Below are positions 1 through 11,639 of a stretch of 64,000 nt of DNA, in pieces. The position numbers and the translations under genes were made by a program. The stretch's first letter is position 1, and every line of letters starts with the position of its first letter. The DNA is taken from the NCBI GenBank assembly GCA_024138015.1, contig JAMXBB010000003.1, positions 36,950,878-37,014,877 of the forward strand, written 5' to 3'. The stretch is from Lumnitzera littorea (Eukaryota > Streptophyta > Magnoliopsida > Myrtales > Combretaceae). The notes below the pieces were generated by a model, which searched no databases, was not told the DNA's origin, and saw only the letters and a program-made list of their open reading frames with translations.

Positions 1-481
1 TTCGTATAATGTAGACGTGATGATATGGACTTTAAGGATGATTAAAGGCTCTTGTATATATACATATTATTATTTTAAAATGAGTTTGGGTTTTCCGTCA
101 GGTTTTTCCTAAATTTCAAAACCTGATCTATAACCTCATAAGTTTTGAGAATTAATTCCAGAACCCACCCCAAAGTCCTATAGGGTCTTTTTAAACATAT
201 TAGAAACCTTATAATGACTCGCTTAGTGGCATTCCTAGAGGTCCCCACTCTAGTAGTGTATCTTTAGGGTTTCCTATCTTCTTTTTCCTACATTCCATCA
301 ATAAAAAAATCAAGAGCAAACACTATTATAAACTAGAAGACTGTAGCCTTTGAGGAAAAGTTACTTCTACGGATTCAGGTGCACTTCTGTATGTGTGTAG
401 ATTATATATCATTTGTATACTAATTTTACACATGAGATCCTATGTATTCATAGAAATCTAAAATTTTTCTTGTTTCCAACA
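1..481 (+). repeat. 5' LTR of copia element (start at or before window edge)
   Basis: It ends in TTTCCAACA immediately before the primer-binding site. Its last 120 bases match the last 120 bases of the 3' LTR with few differences, and the block around 260-340 also matches (TAGTGTATCTTTAGGGTTTC in both). The first ~200 bases align poorly, so either this end has diverged strongly or the true start differs. Confidence 0.75.
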
Positions 482-483
482 AG

Positions 484-495
484 TGGTATCAAAGC
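484..495 (+). other. Primer-binding site of copia element
   Basis: TGGTATCAAAGC lies two bases after the 5' LTR. It matches the usual plant copia site complementary to initiator-Met tRNA (TGGTATCAGAGC) with one mismatch. Confidence 0.85.
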
Positions 496-1658
496 ATTCA
501 TGTGTGAAATTAGAGACTCAAAATTGTTATTATTGTTAAGATTTAATGCAATTGTGTATATTATTATTTTCCTAATTTTAAGTATTAGGGTTTCAAGAAT
601 AAATTTGATAACATGTCACATATTCACTATGTCATAATTGAGACATTTTCATCTCTACGAAATACAGTAGCTTCATATTCCTTATTTGCTTTATGTTCGT
701 GATCTGTTTTGAATATATCCATCTATTTATTTGAATCAAGATATGTGTAAATCTTAGTTTATCTTGGTTTTTATATTTTGCTTTTCTTATTTTCGTGGAT
801 AATCTCTACATTGTCTTGTTATGCTCTAACATAGATTCAAGAATTTAATTTAGCGAAAATCGTGAATGATTCTACAAATTATGGAGCCATAAAATATGTT
901 ATATATTATAATTTGCACCAATTCACCATCGACATTAGTAAATATCTCTTATAGGGGATTGAGCTATGGTATATATAAACTGTTTTATTTGAAAGTCTAA
1001 AATTAGTCTTATTGGTACAATGATAGTGACATGATAATTAAGTTTATCTATTAATGGGATAAAAGGAACGCAGTCCATACTAATAAATCTTTTGAGATAT
1101 ATTATTATCTCTTTATGGTAAATTTTATAAGATAAAAGTAATTATTTATATATTTTCCACAAATCTTGTCTAATATTTCAAAATAAGTGAAAAATAATAT
1201 GTTGCCAAAGTGACCTCTGTTATTTAAATTTATTTTGAAATATTTGGACACCAAGTTAAAAAATTTGCATGAAATGTCTATATCTATGTGAATAGTAATT
1301 GACCTAAAGGAAGTTTATTATTTAACCAGATGATAGACATATGATAATTTCAGTTTTATGCATATAATTTTGTCCGTCCGAAGAAAGGTAAGTTATTGGT
1401 AGAAGTACTTTATTAATATTTATTATTGCTTTGAGGATGCCATTTACCATTGAAATTTCTATTCAAAGACTAAATATCAATGATGTGCTAAGACTAAATA
1501 TCAATCATGTGCTAGGTGTCTCACTATGGCCCAATTAAAGTATTTATTTTATTACTTGTTAACATTAATTGACTGATTGTATATGATAATGATAATTTTC
1601 ATTCTATATTTATTTATGCATTAAGTGTGAAATTATCATTGATTGTAAGCATATTTTA

Positions 1659-4600
1659 TTCTTGATTCAGTTAATGCAACCTCTATTTCTGCTAATTTGA
1701 ATAACATTCTAGTGCTTAATGACACAAACTTCAAGAAATAAAAGGAACATATCACCATTTTTCTTGAATGCATGGATCTAGACTCTACAATGAGGATTGA
1801 TGAACATCCCACCCTTACCAGCGAAAGTTCTACTAAAGAAAAGGCGATTTTTGAAATGTAGAAGCATTCTAACCGCATGAGTTTAATAATCATGATGCAT
1901 TCCATTCTGGATACCATTAAAGGAGTCATGCCTAAGAAGAAAAATGCTAAAAGGTTCCTTAACCAAATAACAAACCGATTCATAGGTTTTGGAAAGGTTA
2001 AAACAAGCGCTACTCTTGCAAAGCTCGTTTATATGCCCTATAATAAGAAAGGAAATATAAGGGAATACATAATGGAGATATCTAATCTTGTTACAAGACT
2101 AAAGGCCATAAAGTTGGAATTGTTTGATGATATTTTTGTGCACCTAGTCTTGATCTATCTTCCTACTTAGTTCAGTCCTTTTAAGACAAGTTACAACACT
2201 AAAAATAAATAAATAAATGGACATTAAATGAGCTTATTGCACAATGTGTGAAAGAGGAAGAAAGATTGAAACAAGAGAAGATTGAAAGTGCTCATATGAT
2301 GACTCGCTCTTAGGGTAAGACTCATAAGAAAAGAAAAATGGATCATAAAGATAAAGGAGTTGTAGATGCTGAGACTTCACATGTGCCATAGAAACAAGAT
2401 AAGGGTACCACTTATTTCTTCTGTAAGAAAACAGGTCATGTGAAGAAGGATTACCCTATGTAGGCAAAGTGGCTCGTAAAGAAAAGTGAACTTCTCAACT
2501 TTGTTTCTTTAGAAGTTAATTTAGCTTTAGTACTAACCTACGCTTGATGGATAGATACAGGTGAAACTATTCACATAAGTGTAACTATGTAAGGTTGTTT
2601 AAGGAGTCAAATGCCAAATGATGGTGAAAGATTCATCTATGTGGGCAATGGCGATAAGGTTTCGATTGAGGCTATTGGCATTTTTAGATTATAATTAAAG
2701 TCTAGTCGTTATTTGAATTTGGAAGAGACCTATTATGTACTGTCATTTAGACAGAATTTAATTTCTTTTTCTTGTTTAGAGAAATTTGGTTATCTTTGTT
2801 CATTTAGAGATGAAAAATTTAGTCCTTTCAATATTTAAATTTTATTACTACCGACACTTTGATTGATAATTTATACAAATTGAATTTGCATGCTTCATAT
2901 ATAGAAGAAACCTTACATACAAGTAATTGTGGTATAAAGCGAAAATTAATAAATGAGAACTCCTCTTTGTTATTGCATAATCGTCTAGGACATATTTCTA
3001 AACAAATGATTCAAAGGCTTGTATCAGAAGAAATTCTAAATTCTCTTAACTTTTTAGATTTTGAAATATGCATTGAATGTATCAAGGGAAAGTAAACAAA
3101 TATTAAGAAAAGAGGTGTTGAAAGGAGTTTTAGTGTCTTAGAATTAATACATACTAATATATGTGGTCCATTCCCTACAGGTTCATAGAATAGTCAACAG
3201 TATTTTATTACTTTCATAAATGATTATTCTCATTATGGATACCTATACTTGATACATGAGAAATCACAATCCTTAAACGTTTAGAAAGAATATAAAGCTG
3301 AAGTTGAAAACCAACTTAATAAGAAAATTAAAGCTATTAGATTTGATTATAGTAGTGAATACTACAATAGATTTGATGGATCAGGTGAACGACGTCATGG
3401 ACCTTTTATGAGGTACTTAATAGAGTATGGGATTGTTCCTCAGTACACTATGCCAAGACAACCAAGTCAAAATAGTGCAACTAAGAGATGTAATAGAATT
3501 CTAAAGAATATGGTTAGAAGTATGATTAGTCATTCTTTTTCACCAGAATCACTTTGAGAAGAGATATTAAAGACTGCAGTGTATATCCTTAATCGAGTTT
3601 CAAGCAAAGCTATATCCAAAACCTCATATGACTTATGGACTGGTAAGAACCCTAGTCTTAGCCATTTTCATATTTGGAGGTGTCTAGCTGAAGTTAGAAC
3701 ATATAGGCCTAATAAGAGAAAACTGAACTCGAGAACAATTAGCTACAACTTTGTTGAATACTCAAAGTGATCAAAAGGATTTAAATTCTATTATCACTCA
3801 AGTAATCCTTTTTTGAGACTAGGAATGCTAAATTTTTTGAGGATGTTGAATATAGTGGGAGCACTCCAATCAAGATTATTGTTTTTTAGGAGGAATGTGC
3901 TAATATTCTTATAGTCAACCAAAAGTATACCAACAATTATGCTTGTTCCTTTTTAGGATGTAAAGACAGATATTCAACATATTCCTAAGACTCCTCCTGC
4001 TCATATTGAGGAATCACAACAACCTTAAGAGGAAGTGCCATTACGTAGATCCACTAAGGAAAGAAGATTTGTGATTCTAAATAACTATGTTGTATTCCTT
4101 CAAGAGCATGAGTTTGATATAAGATTGAAAGATGATCCATCATCTGTCAATCAAGCCAAACAAAGTGCAAATGCCCAAAAGTGGATTGATTCCATGAAAG
4201 AAGAGATGAAATCTACGAGAGACAATATCATTTAGGATCTTGTTGAATTGCCTAAAGGTATGAAACTAATTGGTTGTAAATGAATTTTTAAGACCAAGCG
4301 AGATTCAAAAGGCAATGTCAAAAGATATAAAGCACGTATTGTTGTTAAGGGTTTCATTAAAAAGGAAGGCATTAATTATAAAAAGACTTTCTCTCATGTT
4401 TCATTGAAAGACTATTTTAGAATTATAATGATACTTGTAGCTCATTATGATTTAGAGCTCCATCAGATAGATGTAAAGACCGCATTTCTCAATGGTAATG
4501 TTGATGAAACAATATATATGGTGCAACTAGAGAATTTTGAATATGAGGAATCAAAGCATTTGGCATGCAAATTAAAAAAATCCATCTATGCATTAAAGCA

Positions 4601-5716
4601 AGCATCCCATCAATGGTATCGGAAAATTGATCAAGTGATTTTCTCTTTTGGTTTTAAGGAAAACACTGTTGATTAATATGTATGTTACAAGATCAATGGG
4701 AGTAAATTCATTTTTCTAGTGTTATATGTTGATGATTTTTTGCTTGTAAGTAATAATATAGGTTTACTACATGACACTAAGAGATTTTTTTCAACAAATT
4801 TTAAAATGAAAGATCTTGGGAATGCATCTTTTGTGCTAAGCATATAAATCTATCGTAATTATTTACAAGGTATATTAGGCTTATTACAAAGGGCATATAT
4901 CGATAAGGTACTCAGTAGATTCGGCATGAAAGATTATGTACTAGGAGATACTCCTGTAGTTAAGGGTGATAAGTTCAATTTGCTTCAATGTCCTAAGAAT
5001 GACATTGAGAAAAAGGTAATAGAGCGTATCCCTTATGCATCAACAATAGGGAGTTTTACAATTGCTCAAGTTTGTACACATCCAAATATTACGTACATTG
5101 TTAGAATGCTTATAGATATTTGAGTAATCCTGATATGGATCATTGAAAAGCAGCAAAACATATTATGCAATACCTACAAAGAACAAAGGATTATATGCTC
5201 ACATATCGGAGATATGATTATTTAGAAATCATAGGGTATTCTGACTTCAACTATGATGGATGTCTTGATAGCAGAAAGTCCACTTCTAATTACATTTTTA
5301 TGATGACTAGTGAAGCTGTATCATGGAAAAGTATCAAACAGACACTTACAACTTCTTTTACCATGAAAGCAAAATTCATTACTTTTTATGAGGCATCAAA
5401 TCAAGGAATATGGTTGCGAAACTTTATCATTAGACTGTAAATTATTGACAGTATTGAGAGACTATTGAAAATTAATCGAGATAATAAAGCCGTTGAACTA
5501 TATTCTAAGAACAATAGAAGTTCGTCGAAATTAAAGTATATTGACATAAAGTTTCCTATAGTTAAAGAGAGAGTTCAAAATTCTCAAATGTCAATTGAAC
5601 ATATTAGTATGAATCTCATAATTGCGAATCCGCTTACTAAAAGCTTACTACCCAAAGCGTTTAATGAGTATGTTGCTCATATGAGTGTTATGAATTTTGA
5701 AGATGTACTAATCTAG
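1659..5716 (+). pseudogene. Copia gag-pol relic
   Basis: Conceptual translation over several frames gives, in order: a UBN2-type gag (about 1659-2300, NRMSLIIMMHSI and GNIREYIMEISN); a damaged CCHC knuckle at 2413-2460 in which the first and last Cys positions are Tyr; a protease WIDTG motif at 2548-2562; the GAG-pre-integrase block LHNRLGH near 2972; an integrase core; RT with TAFLNGNVDE near 4480 and an intact YVDD at 4725-4736; and RNase H with the SRKSTS motif near 5270. Stops interrupt it at 2168, 2461, 2590, 3093, 3186, 3555, 4233, 4281 and 4674, among others. Most sit where the family normally has Gln or Trp. Confidence 0.9.
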
Positions 5717-6148
5717 TGGGAGATTAGTTTTTAATTGATGTTCAGTTGTATACTGCATTTTGTTATAATTAACTCATATATAGTTGTATTTGAATTCTCT
5801 GAAATAAAGTTTTATATATTCTAATTATAGTTGTGCATAAAGCGTAGAGTATATTATGAGTTATAAAGTAAGACCCATTGAAAATAGGTATGTTAAAGAT
5901 CACATTACATATAATTTCCATGCTACAGATTTATACTTGATCTATGTCATTGATTATATTGATATTATGACTATTGATGGGTCTTGTTATGACAAATGAT
6001 AATAAAAGCCGCTTTGATCCCATATTGATATAATTGATAGACTAGATTGTTTAGAGATAAAACTTAGTATAGACAGTAAAAGTTTGAGCTCATAAGGATT
6101 TTACAATAAATAATTCTCAGGTGATATATGTGACCTAAGTGGGAGATC
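5717..6148 (+). other. Copia 3' untranslated stretch and polypurine tract
   Basis: This is non-coding sequence between the pol stop and the 3' LTR. There are two purine-rich AGTGGGAG motifs, one right after pol (5715-5722) and one at 6138-6145 next to the 3' LTR. The second is the expected plus-strand primer. Confidence 0.6.
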
Positions 6149-6619
6149 GTTGTAATTTTATAGGTCACTATATTAATTAATTATATATTGTTGACTGTCT
6201 AATTAAATTGAAAAGTTAAGCGGATAAATAAAAATGATCATTTGATTGATAAATAAATAAATATGGACTTTTTGTATAAGCTCAATGTGTACAAACCCAA
6301 GTATTTTATTTCACCTATTATAATGGGTTAGAGCGAAATAAAATAATAAAGTTTATATATATAAGGTTAAGGCCCCTAGTCTGATAGTGTATCTTTAGGG
6401 TTTCGTATTTGTTTTTTTTTTTTTCCACATCCCCATCAGTGAGAAAATCAAGAGTAGACACTATTATAAATTGGAAGACCATAATCTCTAAGGAAAAGTT
6501 ATTTCTATGGAGTCAGGTATACTTCCACATGTGTTTAGATTATATATTGTTTGTATACTAATTTTACACATGAGATCCTATGTATTCATGAAAATCTAAA
6601 ATTTTTCTTGTTTCCAACA
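6149..6619 (+). repeat. 3' LTR of copia element
   Basis: It begins just after the polypurine motif and ends TTTCCAACA, as the 5' LTR does. It carries the shared blocks TAGTGTATCTTTAGGGTTTC and TTTTACACATGAGATCCTAT. The exact first base is uncertain by 2-3 bases because the expected TG start is not clean. Confidence 0.8.
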
Positions 6620-8672
6620 TATAGATCTAATGTGTATCTCGGTTATTTCTTTCACTCATACATCAAAACATAAGATTGGAAAAAATAAGCATAAGGAAAC
6701 TTTGTCCCGATGATGACTATTTGAGATTATGCTTAAGAAACAACCTCATAATTTCTACTCGTACCATCAGTCAATAAATCCAAAAAGTGAAGTGTTAAAA
6801 AAAAACTCTATATATGTGTAAAAAAATTTTCTTTTTAACCTCTTTTATGACTATTTAGCAATTTCTATATTACTCCGACCAAGACAATATTTAAAATATT
6901 GAAAATTACATTTATCTTCACAACATAGGAGGGAAAGCCAATTAACTGAATTATGAGCCTCATAACATATTAAACATTAGGAATATAACAATTCCAAACA
7001 AATCACAATTAAATATACAAATATCTTTACGTGTAAATTAAGGTTTATCATACATCTTGTTTTTACTTAGAGCTAAAAGATGGGACCTGCCTCCTTTTTT
7101 TTGGACCCCGAAAAGATGTAGATGAGAACATATATTACCTATGAAGTCAAAGCTGGTTATATTCATCTATGGACTGGGGAAACCTACATGTATTCTGGTG
7201 GTTGCATATTCACTTAGTTATGGGGTCAATTTGAGCACTAACCATGATTAAGAGTGCTCATTTAATAAAAAAATTAATTGCCTCTAAAAAAAAAGTATTA
7301 ATGGACTATCATAATGGTTATTTGATGCACTTTGATATTTTTCTATTTTAATTAACTATGAAAGGAATGCACACGACATGGGGGAGGGTGCAGTGGGTGC
7401 TGGCGGTGGGGGTGGGGTGGGAGACAATATACTTTACACACACATATATTTCTTCCCCGCCAATTCTAGTGGTTTATTGTTGATATTTTATCTAAGGTTC
7501 AATCGTAAATTTATATGACACCTGAGTTTGGAGATGAATATGAGAAGAAATGAATCAAGTGTAAAGTCAGAACATGAATCCTTGGGGCCTATGTGTTATG
7601 TTATGTGTGTATCTAATAGAAGTAAGTTAAAGAAGACCAAAAAAATCCTTAAGGAACTTACTTGTGGAGTGTTGCTCCAATATAGTTGCGAGAACCATGT
7701 ACCATGCTATTACAGGAGCGAAACATTTGTAGACTTGTAGTATTGCTTGTGGTTTTCACCCGTATTGTTCTAATGTTTTCTATGTTAAATCTATGTTTCA
7801 TATTTTCTCTATCCCTTGGTTATTGATATGTTGACTAATGTGTCATCTAATCTATGTTAGTTCTTCAAAATAGTGGCATTAGGCTAAGTTTGCCCAAAAG
7901 GTTTGTTGAAGCTAAGGTTCATAAGTCTAAAGTTCTTAGACCCATGTGTCGGCAAAATAAGGTTAAAGCTATGGTGGCTAAAGCTACGGTTTGGCCAACG
8001 CAAGGGACCCCATTTATAATGTATGTTAAAAGTTAGCAATGGTACAAATATATTGAGGGTATAGGGTTTATTATCTATATGGAAGAGTGAAGTAAGACAT
8101 TGAGGAAATTAATAGAGATACAAACTTAGTTGGTAAAAAGTAAGATCCTAGCGCATTCAATCTTGTAAAGGTAATGGATAAGAATATCATTGAGCTAATC
8201 ATTAGTGTTGTGCTTAAGATACTAATTGTGAAGTTGGTGGAAGGATTCATGAGTCCTTATTTGCCATTTTATGTCTTTAAGTCCACAGGTTCTAGAAGTA
8301 ATGAGTTTCAATACAATCTAATTGCTGCAGATAAATAAATATCTAGTGGCTATGGCTATTCTGAAGGGGAGTCTAGATACTTGTGATATGCTTATTTCTT
8401 ATGCAAAAGATTTCCGTGGGACAAAACCAATGTTAAATGTGAGCAACCTTGTCAAATTTGTAATTTTAGCTAGATTAGTTAGAAGATCTATAAAATCAGG
8501 ATATAGAGAAACATAAATTTTTATAACCTATATATATTAGCTTTCAAAGATTGCAAATATGCTTATAATAGTTATAAAAAACTTGAAGTATAAAATGAAA
8601 ATAGAAAAACTCAGCAAAAATTTTGATTACAATGTCAGTTATAATACAAATAATTAAGCATAAATCATTATG

Positions 8673-8679
<7 letters not shown>
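6620..8679. other. Unassigned region with short unidentified ORFs
   Basis: No family was recognised. Three plus-strand ORFs (7528-7740, 7854-8036, 8322-8516) have mixed, non-repetitive composition and the region between 7500 and 8520 is less AT-skewed than its surroundings, so an eroded coding relic is possible. None shows a motif I can name. A G-rich segment lies at 7381-7421. Confidence 0.3.
7381..7421 (+). other. G-rich segment, possible G-quadruplex
   Basis: There are six runs of three or more G within 41 bases, three of them separated by single T residues at the 3' end. One loop is about 10 bases, so it only loosely fits the usual quadruplex pattern. The surroundings are strongly AT-rich. 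Confidence 0.4.

Positions 8680-8704
<25 letters not shown>
8680..8704 (+). repeat. (CT)n microsatellite
   Basis: An uninterrupted run of about 12 CT units, followed by TACGTACATGCATGCACACA, a short mixed alternating purine-pyrimidine stretch. Confidence 0.95.
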
Positions 8705-10399
8705 ATGTGTACGTACATGCATGCACACACACATACGTTAGTGTCAATAAAAATTACACTACAACATAAATTACTGTATGATAAAAGAAGTCATTAGTCA
8801 TCACCTGCCATGCCATGCCATCATCAAAACTACCAACTCTCCTATTACTATTATCATCATCATCATTGTCGTCATTGTCATTACAACCAACATCTTTATT
8901 TGTACTACTACCAATAATACATATCTACTAATTACAAGTCTTTCGAAATACTTATCTATAATTTATCTTCAATAAAATCAATGTCATGAATCTCCAAATC
9001 ATCTTAAATCCTACTCTCATCATGACTCTTCAAGTCTATATACATGCACCAACTTCCTCCACAATATTACTTCCATCCTTTTCCTTACTTTTTGCACTTG
9101 AAAGGATAAGAAACCAATCCCCATTTGATGAATTAAAGATACCATCTTCCTCAAATAATTGAATGAGAGATCTTAAATGGTGAAGCCAATAGATAATAGA
9201 TTTAAGTTAAAAGCAAGTGGGTATTGTTTCACTTATGATTTGATGATCTTGTTTTAAAGTGTAAAGCTTAATATTTTTTCTTATTTTTGATAGCCTATTT
9301 ACTGAAATTAAGATATTGTAAAATTAGTTGCACTATAAATTCGCAAAATCGTCTATAATCAAGAAAATTGTAAACATGTAACATGTTGTGCCTAAACTCA
9401 TGATTCTACTATAAATCAATATTAAAAGTAAGATTTAGTGTCCCAAGAAGGTTTGGTAGTTATGAGAAAAGTCTAGGTCTATAAATTGTTCTTATAACAA
9501 GAGACTATTTATTATTTGTGGCTCTATATAGACGTGACTCATAATATGTCCTTTAGAGGACTACACAAACCACAACCCCCTACCCATCATATCTATAGTT
9601 CTATAACAGTTCACATGTAGTATGAAGAACCCATTGTTCCTTCGTGTTAACTTTCATAGGCAACAACACATACTATCTAAATACAAGAACTATTAAAGAA
9701 GACTTGGTAAAAGTGTGAAAAATTATAGAATTCCTCATTGTTGTTAATCTTTCAACAAGTAATTAGGGAGAATAATTAAGAACATTCAAATTGAGTTCTT
9801 GCTTGCTAAGAGAGTAATTACATGGAAAATATCACCTTACTATCTAAAGTAAGAACTTGAGTTTAGTAATATTCCCAATGAGGAATTATCGCAAATTGCA
9901 ACATGTCTTACGAAAATTTATAGGATTCTAATGGAAATTTTTAATCGATCAACTCCTTAAGGTATGTTCTATTAGACTAGTAAGGTAGGTGTACCCTCAA
10001 ACACGAGAGTCGAATTGATATGTCACATTATCAAAAGCTGAACTCCTTTGTTGCTCAATCCTATATGATGTAATTTATTTCATATTATATTTTAATTTTG
10101 AATTGCTAAAAAAATTGATGTTTAAATAAGAAACCATTAAATGTAGGGTTTTTGTTGGTGGAATGTGTCTTATATAAAGGCTCCGATTGTGCAAAGACTT
10201 AAAAAGACCATCCTTTTACTTTCTCTATAGTTAAGGAGATTGCAAATTACTATGAACAAACACATGAAAAAAAAGAAAAAAAAAAAAAGCAATCTTCATC
10301 CTTAAAGAAATTAGCACGCGAAAATGGTGCAAATGCTAGAAATCACTCTGGTACTACAGGTTCTTTAGGACAACTTATCGTAATCAGTGGAGCACTAAG
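8705..10399. other. Unassigned AT-rich region
   Basis: No gene or element was recognised. It includes a short ATC-rich stretch near 8850-8880. A weak fold-back has outer arms at 9729-9741 and 9872-9884 (GAATTCCTCATTG against CAATGAGGAATTA) and a second, weaker arm pair near 9786-9800 and 9846-9860. Confidence 0.3.
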
Positions 10400-10428
10400 A
10401 CACAAAACTTTATTCCACTACCCTTTAC

Positions 10429-11620
10429 GTGATAGTAGAAGATATCAACTCCTACACTGTGGCCTGGGAAAAGTATCAAGTGCTAGAGATAATATTCAAC
10501 CCCCTACATCTACTGGGAAGGGGGTTTATTCAGGATCAGAGAATGATTTGCATAAGGGTAAAAGGAGTTATGGTAGTAAAGATGCCAATGATGCGAGACA
10601 TAATGACGAGGGATGACATTTTAGAGTTACTGGAAGGGACTTACAAGCTAGTAACAAAGGTGGTTTTGATGGGACTAGAGTCATTGATGGACATTAGCAA
10701 AGTTCAATTTACATAGACCTTCCTGAAGGGACAAAGGAAGCAATTTTGGTTGAAGGCAAGGGAGATGGAAATGCTAACGATGCAAACGGCCTTTCAACCA
10801 TGTAAATGGAGGCTGGAGATGATGGAAATCTCAAAGTAACCCAATAGAAGGGAGTGGATGAGGTTGTTTTGCAGTTTGCTTGACTCAGATTTTATGGATA
10901 CTCTTTCTACCTTTATGCAACATAAACCTTTTTCATATTCTTGCATCGAATGCAAGAGATGCCAATTCTGAGCGGAGAAAATAGGCCATTCGAGAACTAT
11001 AGATGCTCTATGACCCATAGATTTTAGTCATCATTGAAATTCAGAATGGGAGTAAAGGGGGGGGGGGGTGAGGAGCTAAAGATGCATGTAGGTGTGAATA
11101 ACATGATTTATAAGGTAGCAGAAGGATATAAAGGTGGTATTGTTGTGCTATGGAACGAGGAGGATACTATAATGATCGAGAGAGCCTCTTCTAGCCAACA
11201 TGTCACCCTTGAAATTTAAGTACGTAATTCTAACTTTCTTAGTTTGTTTTGAATATTTATGCTTCTCCTAGATATGAGGAAAGGTATTAGTTGTAGGAAG
11301 AATTGAAACTTTTGTCCAATACTATAAATGGGGCTTGGGCGATAATTGATGACTTTAACAAGATTTTATGTAAAGAGGAAAAGCAGGGTGGTCGTCCAAT
11401 CTATCAGTTAAGAGCAAATAGGTATTAAGCTTGCATGGATAGTTGTACTATGATAAACTTAGGCTTTATAGGCTGGAAGTTCACATAGTCTAAAAGGTCC
11501 CAAGTTTTAAGTGAGTTGATCCAAACTAGACTAGATAGGGCTTGGGCTAACGCTTCTTGGAGAGCTCTTTACCCAGAAGCAAAACTATTTCATTTAGTGT
11601 TCAACCATTTACCAATTTTG
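10429..11620 (+). pseudogene. LINE 5' part and endonuclease domain relic
   Basis: The first ORF (10429-10716) sits where ORF1 or the inter-ORF linker should be, but shows no clear domain. From about 10930 the translation follows the apurinic-endonuclease-like domain of plant LINEs: a degraded N-terminus (NARDANSERR), then KGGIVVLWNE near 11134, AIIDDFN near 11340 (the usual GDFN block with G changed to D), GGRP, LGFIGWKFT near 11462 and LDRAWANASW near 11530. The final catalytic block before PIL is degraded. Several in-frame stops interrupt it. Confidence 0.75.
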
Positions 11621-11639
11621 TTAAAACTGTATCAATGGT

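Larger units (their letters stand above)
1..6619 (+). mobile_element. Decayed Ty1/copia LTR retrotransposon
   Basis: The element has two related LTR copies at its ends, a primer-binding site, and a pol remnant in copia order (gag, protease, integrase, RT, RNase H). The segment 361-481 is closely repeated at about 6500-6619, which fixes both LTR 3' ends. The 5' LTR start is at or just before the window edge, so no target-site duplication can be checked. The reading frame is broken by many stop codons and several frame changes. It therefore cannot make a functional polyprotein. I do not assign a lineage within Ty1/copia. Confidence 0.9.
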
